Shown: positions 1 to 7,641, numbered from the stretch's first letter. The stretch: 64,000 nt of DNA from Clostridia bacterium (GCA_017429345.1 JAFRPB010000115.1:1-64000), one strand, 5' to 3'. A program made the numbers and translations. The notes: a model not told the origin generated them from the sequence alone.

Positions 1-123
1 GCTTTCGTCTGCTCCGTCGATTTCCCATTGTAGCATTTCTTTCAGAACCCGGCAAGGGCATGCCCCTCCGGGGTGGCTGCCGGTGTCCTCCGGCTCGAAA
101 TCTAAAAACTGATTCTTTGCCAA
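1..123 (-). CDS. Possible N-terminal fragment of an unidentified ORF running off the left edge
   Basis: Reading leftward from a TTG at 123 an open frame continues to the window edge (about 41 codons) and includes a CPC motif and a Leu/Glu/Trp-rich stretch. A TATAAT lies at 134-129, but there is no convincing -35 element and no Shine-Dalgarno site, so any start would have to be leaderless or lie elsewhere. I do not recognise the product. The segment from 124 to 178 contains nothing else I can identify. Confidence 0.2.
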   Translation of the reverse strand, partial: MAKNQFLDFEPEDTGSHPGGACPCRVLKEMLQWEIDGADES

Positions 124-178
124 CGATAATTATACACTAAGTGCGGCAGGAACAAAAACGGAAAATGCATCCGGCGAA

Positions 179-220
179 AAAAGAACGCCCGCCTCACAGC
201 AGCGAGACGAGCGTTCTTTT
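179..220 (-). terminator. Rho-independent terminator of the thi operon
   Basis: On the minus strand a stem AAAAGAACGC / GCGTTCTTTT is followed by a T-run. The ascending arm lies inside the last codons of the ATPase gene, so the stop codon sits in the loop. Confidence 0.75.
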
Positions 221-943
221 ATACTGCAGAAATTCTTCTGTAAGGTTGAAGTCTGTGGGGCGGGGCTTCGGCGCGCCGATCGCAACCTCGTCCGTGATCT
301 CCCCGGGCCTGCCGCGCATAATGTAGATCCTGTCCGAGAGCAATATCGCCTCGTCGATGTCGTGGGTGACGAACAGCGTTGAGAGCTCGATCTCCCGCAT
401 CACGCCGAGATACCATGCGTGCATGGCGGATCTTGTGAGCGTGTCGAGCGCCGAGAACGGCTCGTCGAGCAGCGCAACGCCCGAGGCGGAGAGATAGGTC
501 CGCAGCAGCGCCGCACGCTGCCGCATGCCGCCCGAGAGCTGCGACGGGTATTTTTTTTCGCAGCCGTCCAGCCCGAATTTATGAAATTCCGCCGCCGCTC
601 TTTCGCGCGCCTCGCTTTTTTTCACGCCTTTGACGATCAACGGCAGGGCGGCGTTGTCGAGCACGGTGCGATAGGGCAGAAGCAGGTCCTTCTGCAGCAT
701 ATAGCTGATCTTCCCGGGCTTTCCGGTCACGTCCTCATCCTCGAGCAATACCCTGCCCTTGTCGGGTTCATACAATCCGGAGATCACGTTGAACAGCGTG
801 GTCTTGCCCGCGCCGCTCTGTCCGAGCAGGCAGACCAGCTCGCCGCGGCCGAGATACAGCGAAATATCTTTGATGACGGTCTGATCTCCGAAGGACTTCG
901 TCACGCCCTCGACCGTGAGAATACGATCACCCGAGGTATTCAT
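194..943 (-). CDS. thiZ: ABC transporter ATP-binding protein, thiamine-precursor uptake (ThiZ-like)
   Basis: This 249-residue protein is the cytoplasmic ATPase of a nitrate/taurine/ThiZ-type importer. The Walker A motif GQSGAGKT is at residues 41-48, the ABC signature LSGGMRQR at 136-143, Walker B VALLDEP at about 156-162 and the H-loop His at 194. It is the last gene of the leftward operon and its start overlaps the end of the substrate-binding protein gene by 17 nt, indicating translational coupling. Placement downstream of a TPP riboswitch points to a thiamine or hydroxymethylpyrimidine precursor as cargo. From the ATPase alone SsuB/TauB would be equally possible; the regulatory context decides. 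Confidence 0.85.
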   Translation of the reverse strand: MNTSGDRILTVEGVTKSFGDQTVIKDISLYLGRGELVCLLGQSGAGKTTLFNVISGLYEPDKGRVLLEDEDVTGKPGKISYMLQKDLLLPYRTVLDNAALPLIVKGVKKSEARERAAAEFHKFGLDGCEKKYPSQLSGGMRQRAALLRTYLSASGVALLDEPFSALDTLTRSAMHAWYLGVMREIELSTLFVTHDIDEAILLSDRIYIMRGRPGEITDEVAIGAPKPRPTDFNLTEEFLQYKRTLVSLL

Positions 944-1958
944 TGGTAAAACCGATCCCCGCGGGCAGCTCCTTTTCCATCAGACCCGTGCCGTTCAGCC
1001 ATGCGTAAAACGCGTCCCAGCGGGCGGGGTCGATATAGCCCCAGTACGGCGCGTCGGAGATATACTCTTTCGAAAGATATTCCTGACTCTGCATCACGAG
1101 CTCGTGCGCGTCCGCGAGCACGCCGTCGGTATCGGCGTCGATGAGGATCTGCGCCGCCTCGGCGGGATTTTCCGCCGCGAATTCATATCCCTTTTTCACC
1201 GCCGCCATGAACGCCTTCGTCACGTCGGGGTTCGCCTTCATAAAATCGTCATTGCCGATGATGACAGGGGTATAATAATCGAAGGTCGCGTCGATATCCT
1301 TAAAATAGAAGAAATCGAAATCGAAGTTCTGCACCTGCGCGTTGATCGCGCTCCAGCCGTAGAACACCCAGACCGCGTCGGTCTGACGCGCGGAAAGCGC
1401 TCCGGGCTCGTCGGTGATCGTATTCGGGATCAGCGTCACCTTGTCCCAGTCGCCGCCGTCCTTTTCGACGAGGGTTTTGAGCATCGCGAGCTCGATGGGC
1501 GAATCCCAGGTGGAATAGGTCCTGCCCGTGAGCCCTTTCGCGGTGTCGATCCCGTCGCCCTTGCGGGAGATGACGCCGGAGGTGTTGTGCTGCAGGATCG
1601 CCGCGATCGCCGTGACGGGCAGCGGCTCGTCGGTTGTATACGCCGCGGCGAGGGTATCCTGCGCGTCGATGCCGAAGGGCGCCCAGCCCGTGGCGACGAG
1701 CTGCGTGGAGGTGTCGCCGTCCACGAAAAGGATCTCCACGTCGAGCCCCGCGTCGGCGAAGTAACCTTTTTCCTGCGCGACGTAGAGCCCCGTGTGGTTG
1801 GTGTTCTGCGTCCAGTCAAGGGCGAATCTGAGCTTCGTCGGCTCCGCCGGCGCGGCGGTGGTCGCCTCCGCGTCGCCGTTCGTCTTCGGGGTTTCTTTGC
1901 ACGCCGCAAGGCAGAACAGCAGCGCCGCGGCAAGAAGAAGGCAGATAATTTTTTTCAT
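927..1958 (-). CDS. thiY: ABC transporter substrate-binding lipoprotein, NMT1/THI5-like (ThiY-like)
   Basis: The 343-residue product has a lipoprotein signal ending in LAAC (Cys20), then a T/A-rich linker and an NMT1/THI5-like periplasmic-binding fold. The LRFALDWTQNTNHTGLYVAQEKGYF-type start of the mature domain (split here as LRFALDWTQNTNHTG and LYVAQEKGYF) is characteristic of the family that binds thiamine pyrimidine precursors. It would be tethered outside the membrane and deliver ligand to the permease. The start ATG has only a weak AAAGG upstream. A 218-nt repeat-containing gap separates it from the permease gene, unusual inside this operon. Confidence 0.85.
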   Translation of the reverse strand: MKKIICLLLAAALLFCLAACKETPKTNGDAEATTAAPAEPTKLRFALDWTQNTNHTGLYVAQEKGYFADAGLDVEILFVDGDTSTQLVATGWAPFGIDAQDTLAAAYTTDEPLPVTAIAAILQHNTSGVISRKGDGIDTAKGLTGRTYSTWDSPIELAMLKTLVEKDGGDWDKVTLIPNTITDEPGALSARQTDAVWVFYGWSAINAQVQNFDFDFFYFKDIDATFDYYTPVIIGNDDFMKANPDVTKAFMAAVKKGYEFAAENPAEAAQILIDADTDGVLADAHELVMQSQEYLSKEYISDAPYWGYIDPARWDAFYAWLNGTGLMEKELPAGIGFTNEYLG

Positions 1959-2176
1959 TTGGATCAGACCTTTCGGGATGTTATATTCTGATTTATGAGA
2001 TCTTTCGTTTGCGGAAATCGGGGTTCGGGGATCGGATATCGTGTCCGGACCGCGGCTCAGATCATAGAATAAACGCTGCAGAATCGGGAAAAAGCAAGAA
2101 GCGTTGATTCTGCAGGCACGATCCGCGATATCCGATAGCCGATATCCGAAAAACCGAATCGTCGCTCCGCGGCGAT
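1959..2176. repeat. Intergenic inverted-repeat region inside the thi operon
   Basis: This non-coding gap holds an inverted pair CTGCAGAATC (2076-2085) / GATTCTGCAG (2106-2115). It is flanked by GATATCCG-type words: CGGATATCG near 2034 and GATATCCGATAGCCGATATCC near 2127-2147. A TTCTGATTTAT stretch near 1986 matches the stem motif found at several gene ends. No gene is visible. Confidence 0.7.
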
Positions 2177-2941
2177 TCAGGATTTACGCTCCCACGGCGT
2201 CAGGAGTTTCCGCAGCAGCGCGACGGCCGCCATCAGCGCAAGGGAGACGATCACGATCACCAGGATGACCGCGAACATCTTGTCAAAGGCGTACGCTTTT
2301 TTGACCTTCGTCATATAAACGCCGAGGCCCTCGAAGCCGCCGAGCCATTCCGCGATCACCGCGCCGACGATCGCGTAGGACGCGGAGATCTTGAGCCCCG
2401 AGAAAAACTGGTTCAGCGAGGCGGGGAATTTGATATAACGGAAGATCTTCAGATCCCCCGCGCCCATACTGCGCAGAAGCGAGATCTCGTCCGGATCGAC
2501 GCTCTTATATCCGTCCAGCAGCGCCACGGTGATCGGGAAAAACGTGGTCAGCACCACGAGCGCGATCTTCGGCTGCATGCCGTAGCCCATCCAGAGCACC
2601 AGCAGCGGCGCGATCGCGATGGTCGGGATCGTCTGCGAGATCACGAGCAGCGGATACCCCGCCTGATACAGCACGCGAAACCGGTCCATCAGCGAGGCAA
2701 ACACAAATGAAAGCGCCACGCCGATCGCAAGCCCCGCGAGGGATTCGATCAGCGTCGTTTTCAGGTGCCGCAGCAGCACGGGAGCCTCGCGCACCAGCGC
2801 GCTTCCCACTGCCGCCGGCGATGGCAGCATCGACGCGGGGATCGCCCCGAAGCCGCAGACCGCCGCCCACACGCCCACGAGCAGAGCGAGCGCGACGACC
2901 GGCGAGAGCTTATTCGTGATATTTCGATATTTTGCGGTCAA
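2177..2941 (-). CDS. thiX: ABC transporter permease, thiamine-precursor uptake (ThiX-like)
   Basis: The 254-residue integral membrane protein belongs to the BPD_transp_1 permeases of the SsuC/ThiX type, with about six hydrophobic segments and an EAA-type cytoplasmic loop (DPDEISLLRSMGAGDLKIF). The best start is a TTG at 2941, because the first membrane helix (NKLSPVVALALLVGVWAAV) lies just after it. The start overlaps the 3' end of the upstream thiamine-binding protein gene by 32 nt. With ThiY and ThiZ it forms a complete importer. Confidence 0.85.
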   Translation of the reverse strand: MTAKYRNITNKLSPVVALALLVGVWAAVCGFGAIPASMLPSPAAVGSALVREAPVLLRHLKTTLIESLAGLAIGVALSFVFASLMDRFRVLYQAGYPLLVISQTIPTIAIAPLLVLWMGYGMQPKIALVVLTTFFPITVALLDGYKSVDPDEISLLRSMGAGDLKIFRYIKFPASLNQFFSGLKISASYAIVGAVIAEWLGGFEGLGVYMTKVKKAYAFDKMFAVILVIVIVSLALMAAVALLRKLLTPWERKS

Positions 2942-3209
2942 TGGTCATGACCCCCTCGTCGGGCTTGTAGAAGACTTTGATATAAGCCGTCACGCCCGGG
3001 CTGCCCGCGCGGATCGCCACGTGCTGACACTCCTTGGCGATATCCATCAGCTGATCGTAGTCGTCGCCCTCGATCGTCGTCTCGAAGGGTCCGACGTAAT
3101 AATTGAGCCCCGTGGACGCGATATACGCGATGACCTCGTCCACGATGCGGCAGGTCTCGTCGTCGTCGAGTGTGGCGGGAAGGACCTGGATCGCTATACT
3201 TGCCTGCAT
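2910..3209 (-). CDS. Thiamine-binding protein (PF01910, YkoF/MTH1187-like)
   Basis: A 99-residue ferredoxin-fold protein beginning MQASIAIQVLP, with the conserved IASTGLNYYVGPFETTIEGD segment and an Ile-Lys-Val-Phe strand near the C terminus. An ATG at 3209 preceded by GGAGG is preferred over codons further upstream that lie in the repeat arm. It is the first gene of the operon and overlaps thiX. Members of this family bind thiamine or HMP and often accompany ThiXYZ transporters; a direct role in delivering ligand or sensing is inferred. Confidence 0.85.
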   Translation of the reverse strand: MQASIAIQVLPATLDDDETCRIVDEVIAYIASTGLNYYVGPFETTIEGDDYDQLMDIAKECQHVAIRAGSPGVTAYIKVFYKPDEGVMTIDRKISKYHE

Positions 3210-3230
3210 TGAAAAAACCTCCGGTTTTTT

Positions 3231-3505
3231 AATTGACAATTGACAATGGATAATGGACAATTTCGGAAAAGCGCTTCGCGCCTTTTTATTATAAATTCCG
3301 TAATGGTACTTCCGTGCAGCAAATTAACAATGATATTACCCATAATCATCGATAAGCAATTATACTCACATCTACAATAGGGTACGGAGGCGCGGATCTC
3401 CGATGGAGATCTCTGTGGCTTTCGCCACAGAAGCGCCGACCGAACCGGAAGGAGAGAAAAAAAGCCGTCCTTAATTATCCATTATCCATTGTCCATTATC
3501 CATTG
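3231..3505. repeat. Variable-arm intergenic element, copy A
   Basis: Inverted arms made of TTGACAATGGATAATGG-type words (left 3231-3263, right 3473-3505) surround a core of about 210 nt. The core begins GGAAAAGCGCTTCGCGCC followed by TTTTTATTA, and near its far end reads GGGTACGGAGGCGCGGATCT. The same core landmarks occur at 41900-42243 and, inverted, at 30193-30397, but with different arm words. The copy lies between the TPP riboswitch terminator and the first thi gene, so it is part of the thi leader transcript. Confidence 0.8.
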
Positions 3506-3510
3506 AAAAA

Positions 3511-3547
3511 GAAGACCCCGCGGATAATCCGCGGGGGTCGTCTTTTT
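3511..3547 (-). terminator. Expression-platform terminator of the TPP riboswitch
   Basis: On the minus strand GACCCC-C-GCGGAT pairs with ATCCGC-GGGGTC and is followed by TTCTTTTTC, a strong intrinsic terminator directly downstream of the aptamer. TPP binding would be expected to favour it and stop thi transcription. Confidence 0.85.
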
Positions 3548-3624
3548 CCTACGCCGGCATTATCCGTATCAGGTTCGAGGGTTCCGCCCGAAGGCGATCT
3601 CAGCCGGAGAACCAGCACCCCTTT
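3548..3624 (-). ncRNA. TPP (THI-box) riboswitch aptamer
   Basis: On the minus strand the conserved blocks appear in order: AAAGGGGTGCT, CTGAGA, ACCCT, GAACCTGATACGGATAATGCC and GGCGTAGG. These are the diagnostic TPP aptamer sequences. It sits between a consensus promoter and a terminator, 5' to the thiamine-binding protein and ThiXYZ genes, so it is a transcriptional off-switch responding to thiamine pyrophosphate. Confidence 0.95.
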
Positions 3625-3638
3625 GTTATTTCAGGATA

Positions 3639-3667
3639 ATGATAGCACAGGTTCTCTTTTTTGTCAA
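3639..3667 (-). promoter_or_regulatory. Sigma-A promoter of the thi operon
   Basis: TTGACA (3667-3662), 17-nt spacer, TATCAT (3644-3639), immediately upstream of the TPP aptamer. Confidence 0.85.
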
Positions 3668-3694
3668 GAAAAACGCATTACAGAAAAAGATCCA

Positions 3695-4765
3695 TCAGAT
3701 ATTAAAATTAATCATATTAATCGGAATTGCTACAACGACATAAATACTCACATCCCTGATTCCATTTCCTTCTTCTGCATATGTGCATATAACTGTGACA
3801 TCGTTTTTTTCATAAACAAGGCTGGAATACCAATCAGCACTCAATCGCTTGCTCCGCGATACGTTCTGAGTAAATCCTCTGTTTTTCAAAGTGTTTGTAT
3901 AAGTCTCTAATACCTGTACTGCGGATCCTGAATAGGATGGAGCTCTCTCAAATACGGCATCTTCATATAATAATTCGTAAACTCCGTATTTATACCAAAA
4001 CTCAATATATTGACCCGGAAAATCCTCATACTGAACAAGATCTGCCACAATCAGTTTTGTTGGGGTTTTTCCAAAAAAAGTACCCAAATCTGGAATTCCG
4101 TTATATCCGCCATAATCTCCAGAACCGTTATATATTAATTTCAAATCGATGCTTGCATAGACACTTGGGTTGTCTTTCAAAGAAATCGTGATTGAAGTGT
4201 TTACTGGAGCATAAGACCAACCGATTTCATTTACAAAGTCATTAGTAATAAACAACATATTTGATAATGTTCCATCTTCATTTTCGTTCCAACGAAAACT
4301 ACAATCCTTATCACCACATTTTATGTCTACTGCATCTTTAACAAATTGATCATTTACACCTGCTACCTTAACAAGTAGGGCCGCCGTTCCACCTTGATGT
4401 ATCTCGAAATAATTAGATGATACTTCAATTGGTTTTGTTTGCCTTGTCGGAACTGTTGTGGTCGGTTGCGTTGTTGTCGTCGGTTGGGTAGGAAGTGTTT
4501 CCAGCTTCGCGGCGGCGCGAAGGATTCTTCTTGCATCGGAAGACGTCACCTTTCCGTCTCCGTCTATATCCGCGAGCGAAATCTGACTTTGTGACAGCAC
4601 TTCAAGTTTCGCCGCAGAACGAAGAGCAACCCTTGCGTCGGTTGAATTTACCTTTCCGTCAAAGTTCAGATCTCCCTTCGCAGATGAAAACGCGGTAATG
4701 TTAAATATACCGGCTATGATTCCGAACATTAACATCACTATAACTATTCTTTGGCTTTTTTTCAC
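3695..4765 (-). CDS. Secreted protein with N-terminal dockerin-like domain
   Basis: This 356-residue protein has a signal peptide (residues 1-30) followed at once by two dockerin type I-like repeats, each with a Ca-binding loop and helix (DLNFDGKVNSTDARVALRSA and DIDGDGKVTSSDARRILRAA). A Thr/Pro linker follows, then about 240 residues that I do not recognise. Dockerins bind cohesins, but no cohesin gene is present here, and dockerins with this DARxxLRxAA helix are common outside true cellulosomes. The start is a GTG preceded by AGGAG. It lies 18 nt after a 51-codon ORF and shares its promoter. The DNA is clearly more AT-rich than its neighbours. Confidence 0.75.
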   Translation of the reverse strand: MKKSQRIVIVMLMFGIIAGIFNITAFSSAKGDLNFDGKVNSTDARVALRSAAKLEVLSQSQISLADIDGDGKVTSSDARRILRAAAKLETLPTQPTTTTQPTTTVPTRQTKPIEVSSNYFEIHQGGTAALLVKVAGVNDQFVKDAVDIKCGDKDCSFRWNENEDGTLSNMLFITNDFVNEIGWSYAPVNTSITISLKDNPSVYASIDLKLIYNGSGDYGGYNGIPDLGTFFGKTPTKLIVADLVQYEDFPGQYIEFWYKYGVYELLYEDAVFERAPSYSGSAVQVLETYTNTLKNRGFTQNVSRSKRLSADWYSSLVYEKNDVTVICTYAEEGNGIRDVSIYVVVAIPINMINFNI

Positions 4766-4783
4766 AGCGAATCAACTCCTATT

Positions 4784-4939
4784 TTATAATTTATTTACCG
4801 CATTACTGATATCCAATGCGGAATCGCACAATTCCCTGACTGCCGCGACAAAAGAGGGCAATCGTTTTCTTTTCTGGTATGCCTGGATTCTCTTGATTCT
4901 TTCCTTATCCATATCGCAAAACGTTATTGCTTTTTTCAC
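4784..4939 (-). CDS. Small ribbon-helix-helix-like protein, 51 residues
   Basis: A GTG-start frame with a good GAGAGGTG ribosome site encodes a 51-residue basic protein. It begins KKAITFCDMDKERIKRI and continues with a Ser-Phe-Val-Ala-Ala-Val-Arg-Glu-Leu helix. The order strand, helix, helix resembles Arc/CopG antitoxin-like DNA-binding proteins. It is the first gene after the operator-containing promoter and precedes the dockerin gene, so it may be a co-regulator or antitoxin-like protein. No adjacent toxin is visible. The assignment is by pattern only. Confidence 0.55.
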   Translation of the reverse strand: MKKAITFCDMDKERIKRIQAYQKRKRLPSFVAAVRELCDSALDISNAVNKL

Positions 4940-4964
4940 CTTTTGCACCTCTCTTTAGTTGTTA

Positions 4965-5008
4965 ATGTAACATTTTGAAACATTTTTATTGTAACAAAAT
5001 GTTACAAT
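4965..5008. promoter_or_regulatory. Two palindromic operators between the XRE gene and the divergent dockerin operon
   Basis: A perfect palindrome with arms ATTGTAACA / TGTTACAAT and centre AAA lies at 4988-5008. A second, imperfect site with arms ATGTAACA / TGAAACAT lies at about 4966-4983, 24 nt away centre to centre. The perfect copy sits between the -35 and -10 elements of the leftward promoter, an ideal repressor position. Confidence 0.8.
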
Positions 5009-5016
5009 TTTGTCAA
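4988..5016 (-). promoter_or_regulatory. Sigma-A promoter of the 51-aa ORF and dockerin gene
   Basis: TTGACA (5016-5011), 17-nt spacer, TACAAT (4993-4988). The spacer carries the perfect operator palindrome. Confidence 0.8.
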
Positions 5017-5028
5017 GGGGGGATATAT

Positions 5029-5232
5029 ATGATTGGCTTACGTCTGGCGCGAAAAGCCCGGAAACTGAATCAGCTCAAGGTCGCAATGGATCTGAATATC
5101 TCCCGCGAGGCGCTGTCTCTGTATGAAACGGGAAAACGCGAGCCGTCGCTGTCCCTGCTTCTCGCAATGTCTGAATACTTTAACGTATCGATCAATTATT
5201 TAATCACGGGAAAAGAATTTCAAAAACGGTAA
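5029..5232 (+). CDS. XRE-family helix-turn-helix transcriptional regulator
   Basis: This 67-residue protein is a single HTH_3 domain: LRLARKARKLNQLKVAMDL, then the recognition region NISREALSLYETGKREPSL, ending NYLITGKEF. Such one-domain XRE proteins act as dimeric repressors. The ATG at 5029 follows an AAGGGGGG ribosome site; an earlier in-frame ATG at 4975 lies inside the operator and is unlikely. It is transcribed divergently from the 51-aa ORF and dockerin gene and probably binds the TGTAACA palindromes between them, repressing that operon and perhaps itself. Confidence 0.85.
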   Translation: MIGLRLARKARKLNQLKVAMDLNISREALSLYETGKREPSLSLLLAMSEYFNVSINYLITGKEFQKR

Positions 5233-5270
5233 CCGGAAGCGTTGTTGAGGCGGTTCCGGTTTTGTTTTTA
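5231..5270 (+). terminator. Terminator of the XRE gene
   Basis: AACCGGAA (5231-5238) pairs with TTCCGGTT (5254-5261), followed by TTGTTTTT. Confidence 0.75.
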
Positions 5271-5375
5271 TGTTAACATAAAAAATTTGATTTCAACCCA
5301 TCGGGAACAAACCCGCGGTTTTCGGGAACGAAACGAGAACACAGATAGAAAAATACCGTCGCGATTTTTTATATA

Positions 5376-5404
5376 TTGCATAATTTTTGCAGGTGAACTA
5401 TAAT
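5376..5404 (+). promoter_or_regulatory. Promoter of the transglutaminase-dockerin gene
   Basis: TTGCAT (5376-5381), 17-nt spacer, TATAAT (5399-5404). Confidence 0.7.
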
Positions 5405-5450
5405 TGATTGCGTAATGAAAAGATGAAACGCTTCTTGCGGAGGATTCATT

Positions 5451-6845
5451 ATGTTCTATAATATCAAACGCCTCACTGTGAAAATATCGGCCCTGCTGCT
5501 CTGCGCGGCGGTATTATTTTCCTGTTTCGCGCAGGCGGCGTTCGCCTACCCCGCCGACGCGGAGGCGCTGCTGAACGCCGCGCCGCTGACGCCCGTTTAT
5601 TCAAACGACGAAGACGTGGACCGGATGGTGGCCGAGGTCCTTGCAGAGCAGACGACGCCCCGGATGACGACCGCCGAGAAGGTGCTGGCGCTCTACGATT
5701 ACTGCATAGCGAACTACACCTACGCAAAGCCCGACTATTACCATTCGTGGCTCTATTACGACGCTTACAAAAGCCGCACGGACGCGTGGACGGTCTGCTG
5801 CGCGGCGTATATCCTCAAATACCACGTCGGCGTGTGCGATCACTATTCCGCGGCGTATACGCTGATGCTGCGGGCGATCGGGCTCGAAGCGTATCACGTG
5901 CGCGGCACGGTGATCGGCGACGACCATATGTGGACGGTCGTGCGTCTGAACGGCGCGCTCTACACCTTCGACCCGGAGGTGGATTACAAAAATCAGACCA
6001 AGCGCGGCTCCCACGTTTACCTCTTTTACGGTATGCCGGACAGCGTCTCGCCGAAGTATTACGGCAACGGCGAACGGCAGGCCTGCATCAACGACTACGG
6101 CGGCTTTGCGCGCACGGACGGCAAACAGGCGGAGCCGCCCGCGCCGCAGATCCCGGCGACGGAAATCACGGATATTCTTTCAAGCGCGCCTGTCGTCTCC
6201 GTCGGCTGTTCCGCCCGCTTTCTCATCTTCTGCAGCGGCGGCGCGGAAAGCGGCGGCTCTTATACGGTCATACTATCCGATACGACGGACGCTGCGGCCG
6301 CGATCACGGAAAGGGACGGCGCTTTTCTCTGGACGCCGCGGACGGAAGGAACGCATCTTCTGAGGTTTTCCGCCGCGGGAGAAGACGGCAGCCGGGACGA
6401 CAAAGAATTCACGGTTGAAGTGCGTTCCGCCTCTGTTCTGAACGGCAAAAACGACGCCTGCGGCGCGGTTCCCGTTCCGCCGGACGAGACCGCCGGTTCT
6501 CTTGCCGCGGATTTCTTTGCGGGACAAAAGGTGGCTTTTCTTCTGCCGAACGGCGAACCTGCCGCACCCGATGCGACCGCTGCGGGGCTTACCGTTCGAC
6601 TCGACGCGTCGGACGACAAGGCGACGCTCGTTGCCGGCTGCGACGCGGACGGCAACGGAAAGATCACCTCGGCAGACGCAAGGCTTGCGCTTCGTGCAGC
6701 CGCCAGACTGCAAACGATAACCGATCCTCTCCGCTTTGCCTGTACGGACCTGAACAGAGACGGGAAAATCACCACCGCGGACGCGCGAGGGATCCTTCGC
6801 GCCGCCGCGCGCGTTATTCCGGCGGCGTATGTAAGCGTGATCTGA
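5451..6845 (+). CDS. Secreted transglutaminase-like protein with C-terminal dockerin
   Basis: The 464-residue protein has a signal peptide (1-32) and a transglutaminase-like core. The catalytic triad is visible as Cys129 in GVCDHYSAAY, His159 in DDHMWTVV and Asp174 in YTFDPEVD. A middle region (about 225-390) looks like a beta-sandwich. The C terminus carries two dockerin-like repeats (DADGNGKITSADARLALRAA and DLNRDGKITTADARGILRAA). Bacterial secreted members act as cysteine proteases or transpeptidases on peptides or cell-wall stems; the substrate here is unknown. It shares the dockerin type with the protein at 3695-4765. GGAGG precedes the ATG. Confidence 0.8.
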   Translation: MFYNIKRLTVKISALLLCAAVLFSCFAQAAFAYPADAEALLNAAPLTPVYSNDEDVDRMVAEVLAEQTTPRMTTAEKVLALYDYCIANYTYAKPDYYHSWLYYDAYKSRTDAWTVCCAAYILKYHVGVCDHYSAAYTLMLRAIGLEAYHVRGTVIGDDHMWTVVRLNGALYTFDPEVDYKNQTKRGSHVYLFYGMPDSVSPKYYGNGERQACINDYGGFARTDGKQAEPPAPQIPATEITDILSSAPVVSVGCSARFLIFCSGGAESGGSYTVILSDTTDAAAAITERDGAFLWTPRTEGTHLLRFSAAGEDGSRDDKEFTVEVRSASVLNGKNDACGAVPVPPDETAGSLAADFFAGQKVAFLLPNGEPAAPDATAAGLTVRLDASDDKATLVAGCDADGNGKITSADARLALRAAARLQTITDPLRFACTDLNRDGKITTADARGILRAAARVIPAAYVSVI

Positions 6846-6879
6846 CGCGTTATATTTGTAAACAAACTGTGAATATTTA

Positions 6880-6891
6880 GAACAAATGTTT
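6880..6891. promoter_or_regulatory. LexA (SOS) box
   Basis: GAACAAATGTTT differs by one base in its outer half-sites from the Gram-positive consensus GAACN4GTTC and overlaps the -35 element of the lexA promoter, as expected for autorepression. Confidence 0.7.
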
Positions 6892-6918
6892 GATATTCCC
6901 GCCGCGCTGTGCTATGAT
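6890..6918 (+). promoter_or_regulatory. lexA promoter
   Basis: TTGATA (6890-6895), 17-nt spacer, TATGAT (6913-6918). Confidence 0.75.
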
Positions 6919-6979
6919 ATTGCCGGAAATCAATATACAGGTATTTCAAACGGTTCTGCACCATATGGGGAGGCGGCTT

Positions 6980-7579
6980 ATGAAAACTCTCAACAATACA
7001 CAAAAACGCGTATACGATTATCTTGTCAAGGCGCTCGATGAGGACGGCGTGCCGCCCTCGATCCGTGAGATCGGCGCGGCGGTCGGGCTGAAATCGACCT
7101 CGTCGGTGCAGTCGAACCTGATCGCGCTGGAGGAAGCGGGTTATATCGAACGAAATCCGATGCACAAAAGACATATCCGGCTGAAAAACCGGCCGTCCGC
7201 CGCGCCGGTCGTTCCCCTTGTGGGCACGGTCACGGCGGGAATGCCGATCACCGCGGTGGAGATGATCGAGGATTATATCCCCCTCTTCGGCGGCGAAGCG
7301 GACGAGGCGGACAATATGTTCGCGCTGCGCATCCGGGGCGACAGCATGATCGACGCCGGGATCCTGAACGGGGACATTGTGGTCGTCGAAAAAACGCAGT
7401 ACGCTGAAAACGGCGAGATCGTCGTCGCGATGATCGACGACGAGGCGACCGTCAAACGGTTTTATAAAGAAAACGGTCATTACCGTCTCCAGCCCGAGAA
7501 CGACGCTTACGAACCGATCATTGTGCCGGAGGTTGCAATCATCGGCAAAGTGGTTTCTCTGCTCAGGAGCTACAGATAA
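6980..7579 (+). CDS. lexA: LexA repressor
   Basis: The 199-residue SOS repressor has an N-terminal winged helix (NTQKRVYDYLVKAL to about residue 70) and a C-terminal S24 self-cleavage domain. The scissile Ala86-Gly87 lies in TVTAGMP, the nucleophile is Ser122 in RGDSMIDAG and the general base is Lys159 in EATVKRF. The ATG at 6980 is chosen because GGGGAGGCGG lies just upstream; an earlier in-frame codon overlaps the promoter. RecA filaments trigger cleavage, and the box over the -35 element implies autoregulation. Confidence 0.95.
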   Translation: MKTLNNTQKRVYDYLVKALDEDGVPPSIREIGAAVGLKSTSSVQSNLIALEEAGYIERNPMHKRHIRLKNRPSAAPVVPLVGTVTAGMPITAVEMIEDYIPLFGGEADEADNMFALRIRGDSMIDAGILNGDIVVVEKTQYAENGEIVVAMIDDEATVKRFYKENGHYRLQPENDAYEPIIVPEVAIIGKVVSLLRSYR

Positions 7580-7641
7580 ACTTTTTTCTATCATAAACTA
7601 CAAATATTTTATTACTTATTTATAACATTTCACAAAAAAAC

